Positions 44,772-55,598 are shown, counted from the first letter of the stretch. The stretch: DNA of 64,000 bases from Alicyclobacillus tolerans (GCF_001447355.1 NZ_JXBW01000006.1:62001-126000); one strand, 5' to 3'. Numbers and translations are program-made. Notes: a model not told the origin generated them from the sequence alone.

Positions 44772-45584
44772 TCACGCGACGCCAGCAGGCGTCCGGCCGC
44801 TAACCAGAAACAAATTGAATAGGAGCGCCACAAAACAGGCCACCTGATAAAACATGAGCCGCCGATCCGCCGCTCGCCGCACGATGCGCAGCCCCAAGTA
44901 GATGGCATACATCGCCCAGCAGACGGCTGTCGCGATGAACTTCGGCCACAACAAGAGCCACCTGTGCAACACCAAGTCACCCCAGAAACTCCCCGTCGCC
45001 ATCGCTAAGAGCATCAACGCACAGCCCACAGCACTCGCAAACAGGGCCCATGTGTCAAGTGTGGCAAGCGAAGGAAGTTGCAAAAACCAGCGATCGAATC
45101 GATGCTGACGCAAGTGCCGTTCCTGAACCAAATGCATCAAGGCGAACGCAAATGCAAATGCGAAGGCCGCCTCACCCAAGGTCGCAAGCGCGATGTGTAC
45201 AATCAATAAATTGACAGCTGGCAACCAGTGCTCCCGTGCATCCGCCTGCAGCCCCCCTGCAAATAGGGCCAGTCCAAAACTGACCACATTCGCGAAAAAG
45301 ACCACCACACCAATGCGGAAACGGGCATCCACCACCAGCGTCACCGTAAGCATGAGCCACGATACGAGCAAGGCCAAATCCGACTTCGAATAGTCGATCA
45401 CGCTTGGCAACCGCGACAAGCGCAAAAACAACAGAGTTGTCATGGCCACAAACGCGGTAAAGAGCATTGCCACCGCCGTCCGATTGCGCACTCGGCTCGG
45501 ATGTACGACGTCCGAGAACAGTAGCGAAAGGCTCAATGCATAGGCGACGATCGCGACATCAAAGCAAACGCTGGGCCACCCCAC
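44772..45584 (-). CDS. hemX: HemX, CcsA-like membrane protein
   Basis: HemX (270 aa) has about eight transmembrane helices and belongs to the cytochrome c assembly (CcsA/HemX) superfamily. In B. subtilis it lowers the amount of HemA. The heme-handling type segment FWGDLVLHRWLLLWPKFIATAVCW (shortened: FWGDLVLHRWLLLWP) lies near the C-terminus. The GTG start lies seven bases from the hemA stop. Confidence 0.88.
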   Translation of the reverse strand: MGWPSVCFDVAIVAYALSLSLLFSDVVHPSRVRNRTAVAMLFTAFVAMTTLLFLRLSRLPSVIDYSKSDLALLVSWLMLTVTLVVDARFRIGVVVFFANVVSFGLALFAGGLQADAREHWLPAVNLLIVHIALATLGEAAFAFAFAFALMHLVQERHLRQHRFDRWFLQLPSLATLDTWALFASAVGCALMLLAMATGSFWGDLVLHRWLLLWPKFIATAVCWAMYAIYLGLRIVRRAADRRLMFYQVACFVALLFNLFLVSGRTPAGVA

Positions 45585-45590
45585 GAGGCA

Positions 45591-46973
45591 TCACCGCAAC
45601 ACGGGGTGAAGATTGGGTTGTCCTTGGTGCGAAACCTCGCCCAACACGCGGGATAGCACATCCATCAAACGCACCGCACGAGACTCCGCCGCCTCGTCGT
45701 CTGTCTTTACCGGATCGATCCCGAACAATTGCGCAAACATCGAAGCATAAGCGAGATCGCCAGAAGCAATGGACAACTCTTTCACGTTTTGAATCGGTTC
45801 GCGCAACAATTGATTGACGATACTCATCGTGTGCTTATGAATGATTTTTTGATCGCGCTCACTCAAATGCGGAAGTTTGCGCACCAAACTCTCCATGACG
45901 TCGCGTTGGATGGCTTCCCCTTTTTGCCGCAGCGCGACAATCAGAGGCACGACCTCTTGTTCCGTCAACCAATCCGAGAATGCGCGCACACCCGCCGCAA
46001 CCATGTCTTCAACAAGCGCGGCCTGGCGCGCGCGCTCCTGTACATTCGCGTCGATCACTCCGTTTAAGTCGTCCACGTCGTACAGGTAGACGTTCGGCAA
46101 CGCGGCACAGGCCGGATCGATATCGCGGGGCACTGCAATGTCCAGCAATACAAGTGGACGACCGCGTCGCCCAACGAGTGCCTGGCGAACGAAAGCGGCC
46201 TTTACCGTGTGGCCGGGTCGCCCGGTTGCCGACACGACGATATCCGCATCCTTGAGCGCAGCTTCAACGCCATCGAGCGACAGCGCCTGTGCGCCAATCT
46301 CCGACGCGATCGCGCTGGCCTTGGCGAGCGTGCGATTGGCCAGCAACACGCGCTTAACGCCCTGCGCCGACAAATGCTTCGCCGCCAGGGCGCCCATCTG
46401 GCCTGCGCCGATGACAAGTGCAACCTTTCCTTCTAAACCGCCCACAATTTTGGATGCTAGTTGGACAGCTGCATAGCTGACCGAGACCGGATGTTGTCCA
46501 ACAGTTGTCTCGGTTTGTGCCCGTTTGCCAACGTGCAAGACTTCGCGAAACATGCGGTTGAACATCGCGCCCGTGTTGCCCGCCTCAAATGCAGTCTGGA
46601 ACGCCTCGCGCATCTGGCCAAGGATCTGCGTCTCGCCAACGACAATCGAATCCAGTCCACAAGCGACACGCATGGCATGCGCCACCGCCGCTTCCCCTTG
46701 CTTAAGGTACATATGCTCTGACAAATCCTGCTTAGGTACCCCCGACGTGTTGGCCAGCAACGTCAGAATGAAATCGTGAGCCGCATGCGTGCTATTGACG
46801 AGTGCATAAACCTCAGTACGGTTGCATGTCGAAAGCACGACACTCTCCAGCACTGTTCGCGATCCGCCGAGCTGCGTCAATACGTGACTGTGGGCATCGC
46901 CACTTAAGCTCACGCGCTCACGCAGATCGACGGGCGCAGAATGATGACTCATACCAACCACGATGATATGCAC
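45591..46973 (-). CDS. hemA: Glutamyl-tRNA reductase
   Basis: HemA (460 aa) reduces glutamyl-tRNA to glutamate-1-semialdehyde, the first committed step of heme synthesis. IIVVGMSHHSAPVDLRERVS, the catalytic Cys in VLSTCNRTEVYA, and the NADPH domain (VALVIGAGQMGALAAKHL) are clear. I choose GTG 46973 (GGGAGGTG upstream); the frame is open to 47117 but that region holds the promoter. It is the first gene of the hem operon. Confidence 0.97.
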   Translation of the reverse strand: MHIIVVGMSHHSAPVDLRERVSLSGDAHSHVLTQLGGSRTVLESVVLSTCNRTEVYALVNSTHAAHDFILTLLANTSGVPKQDLSEHMYLKQGEAAVAHAMRVACGLDSIVVGETQILGQMREAFQTAFEAGNTGAMFNRMFREVLHVGKRAQTETTVGQHPVSVSYAAVQLASKIVGGLEGKVALVIGAGQMGALAAKHLSAQGVKRVLLANRTLAKASAIASEIGAQALSLDGVEAALKDADIVVSATGRPGHTVKAAFVRQALVGRRGRPLVLLDIAVPRDIDPACAALPNVYLYDVDDLNGVIDANVQERARQAALVEDMVAAGVRAFSDWLTEQEVVPLIVALRQKGEAIQRDVMESLVRKLPHLSERDQKIIHKHTMSIVNQLLREPIQNVKELSIASGDLAYASMFAQLFGIDPVKTDDEAAESRAVRLMDVLSRVLGEVSHQGQPNLHPVLR

Positions 46974-46997
46974 ACGTAACACCTCCCACCGTTCGAC

Positions 46998-47006
46998 ATT
47001 ATAGCA
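46998..47006 (-). promoter_or_regulatory. Extended -10 promoter of the hem operon
   Basis: TGCTATAAT on the minus strand (47006-46998): a perfect TATAAT preceded by TG-N. No clear -35 is present at 17 bases. It lies 24 bases before the hemA GTG. Confidence 0.7.
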
Positions 47007-47088
47007 CGTCCCCGCACACGTGACGGCGGCGCGGAGCACCGCCATGTGACACGTGTATGAACTTCGCTCCGAGCGCCCCATGAAAGAC

Positions 47089-47694
47089 CTAGACGTCTGT
47101 TCCGCCGCTTTGTGCACGCTCTAAATCCGACTCCAACAGCGTCCACAATTCGTCGAGACCCAAGCGCTTTTCCGCAGAGATGGGATAGATTTCGACCCTT
47201 GTTTGCAAGGCGTCGCGAATGTCTCGAACCTGTTTAGGGATTTGCGATTTCCCGACTTTGTCCAACTTCGTGGCAACGACGGTGACCGGCACATCAAGCT
47301 CCAACAAGCCCGCGTGTATCGCCACATCGTCCTTGCTTGGCAAATGGCGAATATCAACTAATTGAAGAATGCGGACGAGCGGTTTGCGCTCGAGGAGGTA
47401 GCGGTCAATCATCTTGGCAAACAGTTCGCGTTCGCGCTTGCTCACTGCAGCATAACCATACCCTGGCAAGTCGACAAAACGAAAAGCATCATTGATCCGG
47501 AAAAAGTTAATCTGCCTCGTTTTCCCTGGCTGTGCCGATACCCTTGCGAGTGCCTTACGGTTGAGCAAACGGTTGAGCAACGTCGATTTACCGACGTTGC
47601 TCCGTCCTAAAAAGGCAAACTCGGGCAAGCCGTCATCCGGCCACTGTTGCGGCCGGACGGCACTAATCTCAAATTCTGCACTACGCACAATCAC
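47089..47694 (-). CDS. ysxC: YsxC/EngB ribosome-biogenesis GTPase
   Basis: YsxC (EngB, 201 aa) is an essential GTPase for 50S assembly. G1 is [15 protein letters not shown]2 [10 protein letters not shown]3 [10 protein letters not shown]4 [10 protein letters not shown]. The start GTG 47694 overlaps the lonA stop (GTGA), with GGAGGAG ten bases upstream. It follows lonA as in B. subtilis. Confidence 0.95.
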   Translation of the reverse strand: MIVRSAEFEISAVRPQQWPDDGLPEFAFLGRSNVGKSTLLNRLLNRKALARVSAQPGKTRQINFFRINDAFRFVDLPGYGYAAVSKRERELFAKMIDRYLLERKPLVRILQLVDIRHLPSKDDVAIHAGLLELDVPVTVVATKLDKVGKSQIPKQVRDIRDALQTRVEIYPISAEKRLGLDELWTLLESDLERAQSGGTDV

Positions 47695-50126
47695 TGGTGT
47701 GCTTCTCCTCCACCGTAGCTGCCGCTCTCGCTCAGATCGGCCAACCAAGCGCTGTGATCCAGACCGTTTGCTGGAGCGTCAAGTGGATTGTCGACGAGCG
47801 CGATCGCGAGAACCTCATCCATGTGGGAAACCGGTCGAAACTCGACCTGTTCTCGCACCACCGACGGCACATCCTCAAGATCTTTCACGTTGCCTTTCGG
47901 GATGACAATCGTGCGGATTCCTGCCCGGTGCGCGGCGAGGCTCTTCTCTTTCAAGCCGCCGATGGGAAGCACGCGTCCACGCAACGTGATTTCTCCTGTC
48001 ATCGCCACGTCGCGTCGCACCTTGCAGTTCGTCAGCGCCGACGCGATCGCGGTAGCCATCGTGATGCCCGCAGAAGGCCCATCTTTGGGGATGGCGCCCT
48101 CCGGAACGTGGATGTGCAAATCCACCTTTTCATGGAAGTCGACCGGAATGTGTAACGCCTTCGCTCGAGACCGCACGTACGATAGCGCCGTCTGTGCACT
48201 TTCCTTCATCACATCGCCCAGATGGCCCGTCAACACAACTTTGCCCGAGCCGGGTATCACAGACACTTCCACTGTCAGCATGTCACCGCCAAGCTCGGTC
48301 CACGCCAGGCCTGCGACGACGCCCACCTGATCCACTTCCTCGATCTCGCCAAACTCGTATCGATGCGGTCCTAAAAAGGACTGTAGGATAGTCGAGGTCA
48401 CAACGACACGCTTGCTTTCCCCTGCCGCAATCATGCGCGCAACCTTACGACAAACCGTGGCAATCGTGCGATCGAGCTGGCGTACGCCAGCTTCGCGCGT
48501 ATAATGCCGGATGAGCTCCATCAGCACGTCATCGCCAATTCGCATCTTATCCCCTTTGAGTGCGTGGCGCTCGCGTTGGCGGGGAAGCAGATGATCCCTT
48601 GCGATGTGCAACTTCTCCAACTCCGTGTAGCCGGACAGTTGAATGACTTCCATTCGGTCGCGCAACGGACCTGGTATCTGGAACACGTTGTTTGCGGTCG
48701 TGATAAACAAGACGTCGGACAAGTCGTAAGGCATTTCAATGTAATGATCCGAAAAGGTCGCATTCTGCTCCGGATCGAGCACTTCCAGCATAGCGGCCGC
48801 GGGATCGCCACGGAAATCGCTCGCCATTTTATCGATCTCGTCGAGCAAAAATACGGGATTGACCACTTCGGCCTGCCGCATACCTTGAATGATGCGCCCT
48901 GGCATGGCGCCGATATAGGTGCGCCGATGGCCACGGATTTCCGCGTCGTCGCGCACGCCACCAAGCGACACGCGGACGAATGGGCGCTTGAGCGACTTCG
49001 CAATCGAACGCGCCAAAGACGTCTTACCAACGCCTGGCGGACCGGCCAAACAGATGATGGGCCCCGACTGCTTTTCCGTCAGTGCCTGCACAGCAATAAA
49101 CTCAAGAATACGTTCCTTGACCTTTTCAAGGCCAAAGTGTTCCTCGTTGAGAATCCGCTCCGCCCGCGCGATATCCGCTTGCGTTTTGGCCTTTTCCGTC
49201 CAGGGCAACGCCAATACCCAGTCTATGTATGTCCGTGCCACCGTACCTTCGGCCGATGCGGTTGGTATCCGTTCAAGCCGCGCGATTTCCTTATCCACTT
49301 TCTCGTACACAGCCGGCGGGAGCTTTTTCTTGGCAAGTTTCTCACGCAGTTCTTCAATCTCAGCTGTACGGCCCTCTTTGTCCCCCAATTCGCGTTGGAT
49401 GGCCTTCATCTGTTCGCGCAGATAGTACTCCTTCTGCGTCTTTTCCATCTGCTTGCGCACGCGTTGATGGATCTTTCGCTCAAGCTCAAGAACTTCGCGC
49501 TCATCCGACAAGATTTGCAACAATCGTTCCAATCGCTCTTGGATGGAAAACGCCTCTAGGATGTCCTGCTTTTCACGAACTTTGAGCGGCAGATGTGACG
49601 CCACAGCATCGGCGAAGCGGCCGGGGTGATTGATATCCACCACCGCTGCATACGTCTCTTGATCAAGCTTGCGCGACAACTTGACGTACTGCTCAAATTG
49701 CTGCGACACTGATCGCATCATCGCTTGTAGCTCGGCGGTCACTTTGACCTCGTCCTGCTCTTGATGAGTATGGACACGAACCGAGAAGAATTCATCTTCC
49801 GTGACAAACGCAAGGATCTCCGCCCGACACAACCCTTCGACGAGAACGCGGATTGTGCCATTGGGCAACTTCAACATCTGTTTTACACGAGCCAGCGTGC
49901 CAACTCGATACAAGTCACTCGTCGTCGGCTCGTCAATTTGACCATCTTCTTGGGAAGCAAGGACAATCAAGTTGTCTTCTACCATCGCCTCTTCGAGTGC
50001 TCGCACCGAGCGCGGACGCCCTACGTCGAAGTGCAGCACCATCGAAGGATAAACGAGCAACCCGCGGAGTGGCAACAACGGGTACACATCTCTGGACTGC
50101 CCGATGTCGGTATGATCTGTTGCCAT
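47691..50126 (-). CDS. lonA: ATP-dependent protease LonA
   Basis: LonA (811 aa) is a soluble AAA+ protease for damaged and regulatory proteins. There is a LAN substrate domain ([27 protein letters not shown], shortened here to [13 protein letters not shown]), a coiled coil, Walker [13 protein letters not shown], Walker [11 protein letters not shown], and the Ser-Lys dyad in [19 protein letters not shown] stands seven bases before ATG 50126. A probable promoter (TACAAT at about 50172) lies in the 84-bp gap after lonB. Confidence 0.97.
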   Translation of the reverse strand: MATDHTDIGQSRDVYPLLPLRGLLVYPSMVLHFDVGRPRSVRALEEAMVEDNLIVLASQEDGQIDEPTTSDLYRVGTLARVKQMLKLPNGTIRVLVEGLCRAEILAFVTEDEFFSVRVHTHQEQDEVKVTAELQAMMRSVSQQFEQYVKLSRKLDQETYAAVVDINHPGRFADAVASHLPLKVREKQDILEAFSIQERLERLLQILSDEREVLELERKIHQRVRKQMEKTQKEYYLREQMKAIQRELGDKEGRTAEIEELREKLAKKKLPPAVYEKVDKEIARLERIPTASAEGTVARTYIDWVLALPWTEKAKTQADIARAERILNEEHFGLEKVKERILEFIAVQALTEKQSGPIICLAGPPGVGKTSLARSIAKSLKRPFVRVSLGGVRDDAEIRGHRRTYIGAMPGRIIQGMRQAEVVNPVFLLDEIDKMASDFRGDPAAAMLEVLDPEQNATFSDHYIEMPYDLSDVLFITTANNVFQIPGPLRDRMEVIQLSGYTELEKLHIARDHLLPRQRERHALKGDKMRIGDDVLMELIRHYTREAGVRQLDRTIATVCRKVARMIAAGESKRVVVTSTILQSFLGPHRYEFGEIEEVDQVGVVAGLAWTELGGDMLTVEVSVIPGSGKVVLTGHLGDVMKESAQTALSYVRSRAKALHIPVDFHEKVDLHIHVPEGAIPKDGPSAGITMATAIASALTNCKVRRDVAMTGEITLRGRVLPIGGLKEKSLAAHRAGIRTIVIPKGNVKDLEDVPSVVREQVEFRPVSHMDEVLAIALVDNPLDAPANGLDHSAWLADLSESGSYGGGEAHQ

Positions 50127-50210
50127 GCCCCCACCTCCGATTTTCACGCTCTCCCCGCTGGAATGGCCTTATTGTACAGAAACGGATCGGCCAAGTCTAA
50201 TTGGCAAGGG

Positions 50211-51902
50211 TCACTGCGCTGAAGACAGTGGTTTGTTGATGGGATTTGCCACAATATCGCCCAAAAACCGCTCTGTATCTTCTTCTAAAGCGCCAACCAA
50301 AGAGAGCTTTAGCACGTCTTCCAGTCGCTCAACAGGAACCACCTGAATATCTTCAATCTGCCGGAATGTCTCCTGCCAGTTGGCCTTTGGAACCAGCACG
50401 ATCTTCGCGCCTGCTTCCACGGCAGCCATGACTTTTGCAGGCACGCCGCCAACAGGGCGGACAGACCCCAGAATCGAGAGTTCCCCGGTCATCGCAATCG
50501 TATTCAACACGGGCTGCTTGCGCACGGCGGAATAAATCGCAACCGCCATCGCCACACCTGCGCTTGGCCCGTCGACCGGCATACCCCCCGGAAAGTTGAC
50601 ATGAATATGATAGTCCTCAACGCGTATACCATACAGCCGATGCAACGTCGTCAGCACGTTTTCTAACGAGGACTTTGCCATACTCTTTCGCTTCATGCTT
50701 CGCTCGCGACCACCAATCGTCTCTTCTTCAACGAGACCCGTGATGGTCAAGCGACCGTCGCCATTCGCAGCCGGAGCCGCGGTAACTTCAATTTCCAGCA
50801 AAATACCGGACTGCGGACCGTAGACGGCTAAGCCATTGACGACGCCGATCTGCGGTTTGTCGGCAATTTTCTTCTCAGGCCGTGGGCTCAGATGACTGAA
50901 CTGGACGACCCACTCGATGTCCTCAATAGAAATTTCATCGCGACCTTCCATCATCGCCACGCTTCCGGCTACTTGGACAAGGTTTACGGCATCTCGTCCA
51001 TTCGTCGCATACTCCGTGATAGCCTCGGCCACACCTTCACCGAGCGGCATGCCAAGTTTGCGTGCTGCACCTGTGGCGACTTGGTCAATCTCGTCGCGGG
51101 ACAAACTGCGGAAAAACACCTCAACACAGCGCGATCGCAACGCAGGTGGCAACTCCTCCGGCGAGCGTGTGGTCGCCCCAATCAACCGAAAGTCGGCTGG
51201 CAAACCGTTTTGAAAAATATCGTGGACATGAACCGGAATGTTATTATCCTCACTGCTATAGTACGCACTTTCCAAAAAGACCTTGCGATCTTCCAGAACC
51301 TTCAATAGTTTGTTCATCTGAATCGGATGCAGTTCTCCTATTTCGTCAATGAACAATACGCCCCCATGTGCCTTGGTCACCGCACCTTGCTTAGGCTGCG
51401 GGATACCCGCGATCCCCATTGCACCAGCACCCTGATAAATCGGATCATGGACTGATCCAATAAGTGGATCGGCAATACCGCGTTCATCAAAGCGAGCGGT
51501 TGTCGCGTCCAACTCGATGAACTTAGCATCAGACTGAAACGGCGAAGTTGGCATCCGCTTGGCCTCTTCCAGGATCACGCGTGCCGCAGCCGTTTTACCA
51601 ACCCCAGGCGGACCGTAGATAATCACATGTTGTGGATTCGGACCACAGAGTGCTGCCCGCAGGGCGCGAATACCATCCTTTTGACCAATGATATCGTCAA
51701 TCGCGGCGGGTCTAGTCCGTTCAGCGAGTGGTTCAGAAAGCGAGATCGAACGCAATCGGCGGAGCTTTTCCAATTCCTTGCGAGATTCACGTTCAATGGC
51801 GTGCTTGTTGTGATTCTGTGTTTTCAATAGGTTCCAAAAGTAAATGCCGATCACGAGCGCAAAAAACACTTGAATGGCGGCAAGTATACTCGCTGTCATC
51901 AC
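50211..51902 (-). CDS. lonB: Membrane-anchored ATP-dependent protease LonB
   Basis: LonB (563 aa) is the sporulation-associated Lon relative. It has an N-terminal membrane helix (ILAAIQVFFALVIGIYFW) instead of the LAN domain. The AAA+ domain has [14 protein letters not shown] and GVLFIDEIGELHP. The protease dyad region reads GMPVDGPSAGVAMAVA. The GTG start (GTG-ATG) follows GGGAGGG. It lies between clpX and lonA. Confidence 0.96.
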   Translation of the reverse strand: MMTASILAAIQVFFALVIGIYFWNLLKTQNHNKHAIERESRKELEKLRRLRSISLSEPLAERTRPAAIDDIIGQKDGIRALRAALCGPNPQHVIIYGPPGVGKTAAARVILEEAKRMPTSPFQSDAKFIELDATTARFDERGIADPLIGSVHDPIYQGAGAMGIAGIPQPKQGAVTKAHGGVLFIDEIGELHPIQMNKLLKVLEDRKVFLESAYYSSEDNNIPVHVHDIFQNGLPADFRLIGATTRSPEELPPALRSRCVEVFFRSLSRDEIDQVATGAARKLGMPLGEGVAEAITEYATNGRDAVNLVQVAGSVAMMEGRDEISIEDIEWVVQFSHLSPRPEKKIADKPQIGVVNGLAVYGPQSGILLEIEVTAAPAANGDGRLTITGLVEEETIGGRERSMKRKSMAKSSLENVLTTLHRLYGIRVEDYHIHVNFPGGMPVDGPSAGVAMAVAIYSAVRKQPVLNTIAMTGELSILGSVRPVGGVPAKVMAAVEAGAKIVLVPKANWQETFRQIEDIQVVPVERLEDVLKLSLVGALEEDTERFLGDIVANPINKPLSSAQ

Positions 51903-51959
51903 AATACCCTCCCATGCCTTGCTGCTCTTTGCAGTATTGCCCGGGAGAATTTGTAGTAA

Positions 51960-52001
51960 ACGAAAAAACCGGAACCTCCGTCGAAACGGTTGGTTCCGGT
52001 T
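51960..52001 (-). terminator. Terminator after clpX
   Basis: AACCGGAACC (minus strand 52001-51992) pairs with GGTTCCGGTT (51976-51967). CCGT/ACGG extends the stem inside, and TTTTTTCG follows. It lies 17 bases after the clpX stop. Confidence 0.93.
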
Positions 52002-52018
52002 ATGAATCGCTATCGACC

Positions 52019-53293
52019 TTACGCGGTCTCCTCCGACTTATGCTTAAACGGTATCGAACTTCCGTCCTTCTTCAAGACGATAGGCGAATCTTCGCGCAAT
52101 GCGGCGGCCTTCGTAATGATGCACTTCTGGATGTCATCGCGCGAGGGCAGTTCATACATCACATCAAGCATAATCGCTTCGATGATGGCACGAAGCCCAC
52201 GTGCCCCCGTGCCGCGACGGATTGCCTCTTTTGCGATGGTTTCAAGTGCATCCTCATGGAATTCCAACACCACATTGTCCATGTCAAGCAGCTTTTGGAA
52301 CTGCTTGACGAGCGCATTCTTCGGTTCGGTGAGAATTCGCTTAAGCGCCTCTTCATCAAGCGCATCAAGCGTTGTCACAACCGGCAGACGGCCAATGAAT
52401 TCCGGAATTAGACCGAACTTCAGCAGATCTTCCGGCAAAACATGGTGCATAATGGCGGTATCCTTTGTATCTTGCGCCAAATTGACACTGCCAAATCCAA
52501 TCACCTTACTGCCCAAACGCCGTTTGATGATTGGCTCGATGCCATCAAACGCACCACCGCAGATAAACAAAATATTTGTCGTGTCAATCTGAATGAATTC
52601 CTGATGTGGGTGCTTACGCCCGCCCTGCGGCGGCACACTCGCCACAGTGCCCTCCAGAATCTTCAGCAATGCCTGCTGCACGCCTTCGCCCGACACGTCG
52701 CGGGTGATAGATGGGTTTTCCGACTTGCGCGCAATTTTATCGATTTCGTCGATGTAGATAATCCCGCGCTCCGCCTTTTCGATATCGTAATCGGCCGCCT
52801 GGATCAGTTTCAACAGGATATTTTCCACGTCTTCACCGACATATCCCGCTTCTGTCAACGATGTCGCATCCGCAATGGCGAAAGGCACATTGAGAATGCG
52901 GGCGAGCGTCTGTGCTAATAAAGTCTTACCGCTACCCGTCGGCCCAATCAACAAAATATTGCTCTTAGCCAACTCGACATCGTCGTTCTTTTGCGTTCCG
53001 GCGTTAATGCGCTTGTAGTGATTATATACCGCAACGGACAGCGAACGCTTCGCCTGCTCCTGCCCAATGACGTACTGATCCAAAATCGCTTTGATTTCAG
53101 TGGGCTTCGGAACGTCCTTCAATTCAAAATCGTCTTCTTCACCCAGTTGCTCTTCGACGATTTCGTTGCACAATTCGATACATTCGTCGCAGATATAGAC
53201 ACCGGGTCCAGCGACCAACTTGCGTACCTGCTCCTGTGTCTTGCCACAGAAGGAACACTTCAGTTGGCCCTTTTCCTCGTTAAATTTGAACAT
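52019..53293 (-). CDS. clpX: ClpX unfoldase
   Basis: ClpX (424 aa) unfolds substrates for ClpP. The zinc-binding domain has Cys13, Cys16, Cys35 and Cys38 (CSFC...CDEC). Walker A is [15 protein letters not shown], Walker [12 protein letters not shown], and the pore loop GYVGEDVEN. The ClpP-contacting IGF loop reads KVIGFG. ATG 53293 follows GGGAGGGAACGAGGA. It lies after clpP. Confidence 0.98.
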   Translation of the reverse strand: MFKFNEEKGQLKCSFCGKTQEQVRKLVAGPGVYICDECIELCNEIVEEQLGEEDDFELKDVPKPTEIKAILDQYVIGQEQAKRSLSVAVYNHYKRINAGTQKNDDVELAKSNILLIGPTGSGKTLLAQTLARILNVPFAIADATSLTEAGYVGEDVENILLKLIQAADYDIEKAERGIIYIDEIDKIARKSENPSITRDVSGEGVQQALLKILEGTVASVPPQGGRKHPHQEFIQIDTTNILFICGGAFDGIEPIIKRRLGSKVIGFGSVNLAQDTKDTAIMHHVLPEDLLKFGLIPEFIGRLPVVTTLDALDEEALKRILTEPKNALVKQFQKLLDMDNVVLEFHEDALETIAKEAIRRGTGARGLRAIIEAIMLDVMYELPSRDDIQKCIITKAAALREDSPIVLKKDGSSIPFKHKSEETA

Positions 53294-53368
53294 TCCTCGT
53301 TCCCTCCCCAATTCGAGGTTACCACACCCACCGTCCGAGGCAAAGCACAATCCCAAGCAACGAGTCGC

Positions 53369-53950
53369 TCACGGAGTACCCAGGACCTCGTCGATCAAAC
53401 CGTACGCCTTCGCTTCGTCGGCCGACATGAAGTTATCGCGATCCGTGTCGCGTTCAATGACTTCAAGCGGTTGACCCGTCCGCTCAGCCAGAAGTCGATT
53501 GAGTTTGTCTTTCGTCTTGAGCATCCACTCAGCATGAATTTGAATGTCAGACGCCTGACCCTGGACTCCCCCAAGCGGCTGGTGGATCATGATTTCAGCA
53601 TTCGGCAATGCATAGCGTTTTCCCTTCTCGCCCGCAGCCAACAAGAAAGCACCCATGCTCGCTGCCATCCCGACGCACATGGTCGAAACAGCCGGACGAA
53701 TATGCTGTATTGTATCATATATGGCCAGTCCCGCGGTGACAGAACCGCCGGGGCTGTTGATGTACAGTTGGATGTCCTTTTCCGGATCATCAGCCGCCAA
53801 AAACAAAAGTTGGGCGACAATCGCATTCGCTACGTTGTCGTCAATTGCCGTTCCAAGTAATACGATGCGATCTTTTAACAGCCGCGAATAAATGTCATAC
53901 GACCGCTCCCCACGGCTGGTTTGTTCAATGACGTACGGAATCAGACTCAT
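53369..53950 (-). CDS. clpP: ClpP serine protease
   Basis: ClpP (193 aa) forms the tetradecameric chamber of ClpXP. The catalytic Ser98 (GMAASMGAF) and His123 ([12 protein letters not shown]) are in place, with [22 protein letters not shown] at the N-terminus. AAAGGAGG precedes the ATG. It lies between tig and clpX; in B. subtilis clpP is elsewhere, while many other bacteria have tig-clpP-clpX. Confidence 0.98.
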   Translation of the reverse strand: MSLIPYVIEQTSRGERSYDIYSRLLKDRIVLLGTAIDDNVANAIVAQLLFLAADDPEKDIQLYINSPGGSVTAGLAIYDTIQHIRPAVSTMCVGMAASMGAFLLAAGEKGKRYALPNAEIMIHQPLGGVQGQASDIQIHAEWMLKTKDKLNRLLAERTGQPLEVIERDTDRDNFMSADEAKAYGLIDEVLGTP

Positions 53951-53987
53951 ACCCCGGCCTCCTTTTGCAATTCACGCTATGTGCGGG

Positions 53988-54016
53988 ACAAGACAAGGCA
54001 TCACACCTTGTCTTGT
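53988..54016 (-). repeat. Perfect 11-bp hairpin between tig and clpP
   Basis: ACAAGACAAGG (53988-53998) pairs with CCTTGTCTTGT (54006-54016) over a seven-base loop. No U tract follows on the minus strand, so it is not a standard terminator. It may stabilise transcript ends or act as a processing site. Confidence 0.7.
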
Positions 54017-54055
54017 TGTCAGTCCATCTTTCAGTTTTCTTCAGACTTGCACAAA

Positions 54056-55348
54056 TCACACGACCTTGCAATGATCCACCAATAGTTGTATGGTCTTGCG
54101 GGTCTTCAACTCGCCCTGGAACGATGCCAAACCGGGATCGCGCATATTCATCAACTGACGCACACGCTCAAGCTCCAATTGCGTATTGTCTGCGATCTTC
54201 TGCAATTCTGCCTCAATGTCCTCAGATGTAACCTCGACATTCTCCGCGTTTGCAATCGCCTCAAGCACCAAGCCAATGCGCACAGATTGCTCTGCCGCCT
54301 CCCGGTACTGGTCTTTAAGCTCATCCAGAGTCAACCCAGTAAACTCGAGATATGCATCGAACGGAATCTGTTGCATTTGCAGCTGTTGAGCAAAGTGACC
54401 AAGTTGATGCTCAATCTCATGCTCTACCATAACCGCTGGAAGTTCAATCGTCGCATTAGCCGTAGCTTTTTTGACGACCTCATCTTCAATATATCGATCA
54501 TGCTGAACTTTTGCCCGTTCTTCCAACGATTTGCGCAAGTCAGCCTTAAACTCGTCCACCGTCTGAAACTCGCTGATTTCCTGTACGAACTCGTCGTTCA
54601 ATTCGCGTAGCACGCGACGCTTAATATCGTGCAGCAACACATGAAACTTCGCGAGTTTTTCACGCAAAGACTTGACGTGATAATCCTCAGGGAAGGTGAC
54701 CTCAATATCGCGTTCCTCACCGGGTTTCATACCGATAAGTTGCTCTTCGAACCCTTTAATTAAGGCGTTGCTCCCAATCTCCAATTGGAAATTCTCCGCT
54801 TCGCCACCTTCAAACTCCTCGCCGTCAATGGTGCCCTTGAAGTCAATACTGACCGTATCGCCATTCTCCACTGCACCATCTTCAATCACTTCAATTTGAG
54901 CGTGGCTGCGCAAAATGTTCTGCAATTCTTCTTCAACGGTCTCATCTGTCACATCGAACGACTTGTCCTCGACTTCGAGCCCTTTGTACTCTCCCAGTTG
55001 GACTTCCGGCTTGACCGTGACCGTAGCTTTAAAAATGAACGGTTTGCCCGTCTCCACCTGCACCACATCGACGGCAGGTTGATCCACTGGCTCGATACCT
55101 GTCTCAACCACGGCCTCCTGATACGCTTGCGGCAACAGGATATCGACCGCATCCTGATACAGAGACTCGACACCAAAACGAGCTTCAAACAGTTTGCGCG
55201 GCACCTTACCTTTGCGGAAACCAGGCACATTTACGCGCTTCACCACGCGTTTAAACGCTTCATCCAGAGCCTTCGCAAACCGTTCGCTGGCGACTTCGAC
55301 CTCCAGCACACCCACATTCGCCTCGGTCTTTTCCCACTTAGCCGTCAT
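54056..55348 (-). CDS. tig: Trigger factor
   Basis: Trigger factor (430 aa) is a ribosome-bound chaperone and prolyl isomerase. The ribosome-binding signature reads VPGFRKGKVPRKLFEARFG. The FKBP domain has ENGDTVSIDFKGTIDGEEFEGGEAENF (shortened: GDTVSIDFKGTIDGEEF). A helical C-terminal arm follows. TAGGAGG precedes the ATG. It is separated from the upstream tRNAs by a 170-bp leader. Confidence 0.97.
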   Translation of the reverse strand: MTAKWEKTEANVGVLEVEVASERFAKALDEAFKRVVKRVNVPGFRKGKVPRKLFEARFGVESLYQDAVDILLPQAYQEAVVETGIEPVDQPAVDVVQVETGKPFIFKATVTVKPEVQLGEYKGLEVEDKSFDVTDETVEEELQNILRSHAQIEVIEDGAVENGDTVSIDFKGTIDGEEFEGGEAENFQLEIGSNALIKGFEEQLIGMKPGEERDIEVTFPEDYHVKSLREKLAKFHVLLHDIKRRVLRELNDEFVQEISEFQTVDEFKADLRKSLEERAKVQHDRYIEDEVVKKATANATIELPAVMVEHEIEHQLGHFAQQLQMQQIPFDAYLEFTGLTLDELKDQYREAAEQSVRIGLVLEAIANAENVEVTSEDIEAELQKIADNTQLELERVRQLMNMRDPGLASFQGELKTRKTIQLLVDHCKVV

Positions 55349-55463
55349 CCATCATTTCCTCCTAACAGTCCTCGCAACCGTCGGACCGGCAGCTTTCAAT
55401 ATCACTCACGATTTCAGGCGGAGTAGCCCACCTACGGCAAATCACGGTTATCCAGACAACGCA

Positions 55464-55478
55464 CAAATATCATATTTG
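55464..55478. repeat. Palindrome in the tig upstream region
   Basis: CAAATAT (55464-55470), one base, ATATTTG (55472-55478): a perfect AT-rich inverted repeat just after the tRNA terminator hairpin. It could be an operator for tig, or chance. Confidence 0.4.
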
Positions 55479-55484
55479 CGAATC

Positions 55485-55506
55485 GAGCACCCCTGTCGGG
55501 ATGCTC
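55485..55506 (-). terminator. Hairpin after the tRNA-Arg gene
   Basis: GAGCATCCC (55506-55498) pairs with GGGGTGCTC (55493-55485) on the minus strand, with a four-base loop. The U tract is poor. It probably ends or processes the tRNA transcript. Confidence 0.6.
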
Positions 55507-55521
55507 AAGCATTGGCCACCG

Positions 55522-55598
55522 TGGCGTCCCAGGAGGGATTCGAACCCCCGACCCACAGCTTAGAAGGCTGTTGCTCTATCCAGCTGAGCTACTGAGAC
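55522..55598 (-). tRNA. tRNA-Arg (anticodon TCT)
   Basis: The acceptor stem GTCTCAG/CTGGGAC, D arm AGCTCAGCTGGATAGAGC, anticodon stem ACAGC/GCTGT with loop CTTCTAA, and T arm GGGGGTTCGAATCCCTC are all visible. The CCA end is encoded (55524-55522). The anticodon TCT reads AGA/AGG. Confidence 0.96.

Noticed and set aside
48504-49559. 351-codon plus-strand open frame
   Set aside because: It is antisense to lonA. High-GC coding DNA commonly leaves such frames open; it shows no domain signature.
55349-55521. Riboswitch or T-box ahead of tig
   Set aside because: No T-box sequence or known aptamer core is seen; only the tRNA terminator hairpin and a short AT palindrome are present.
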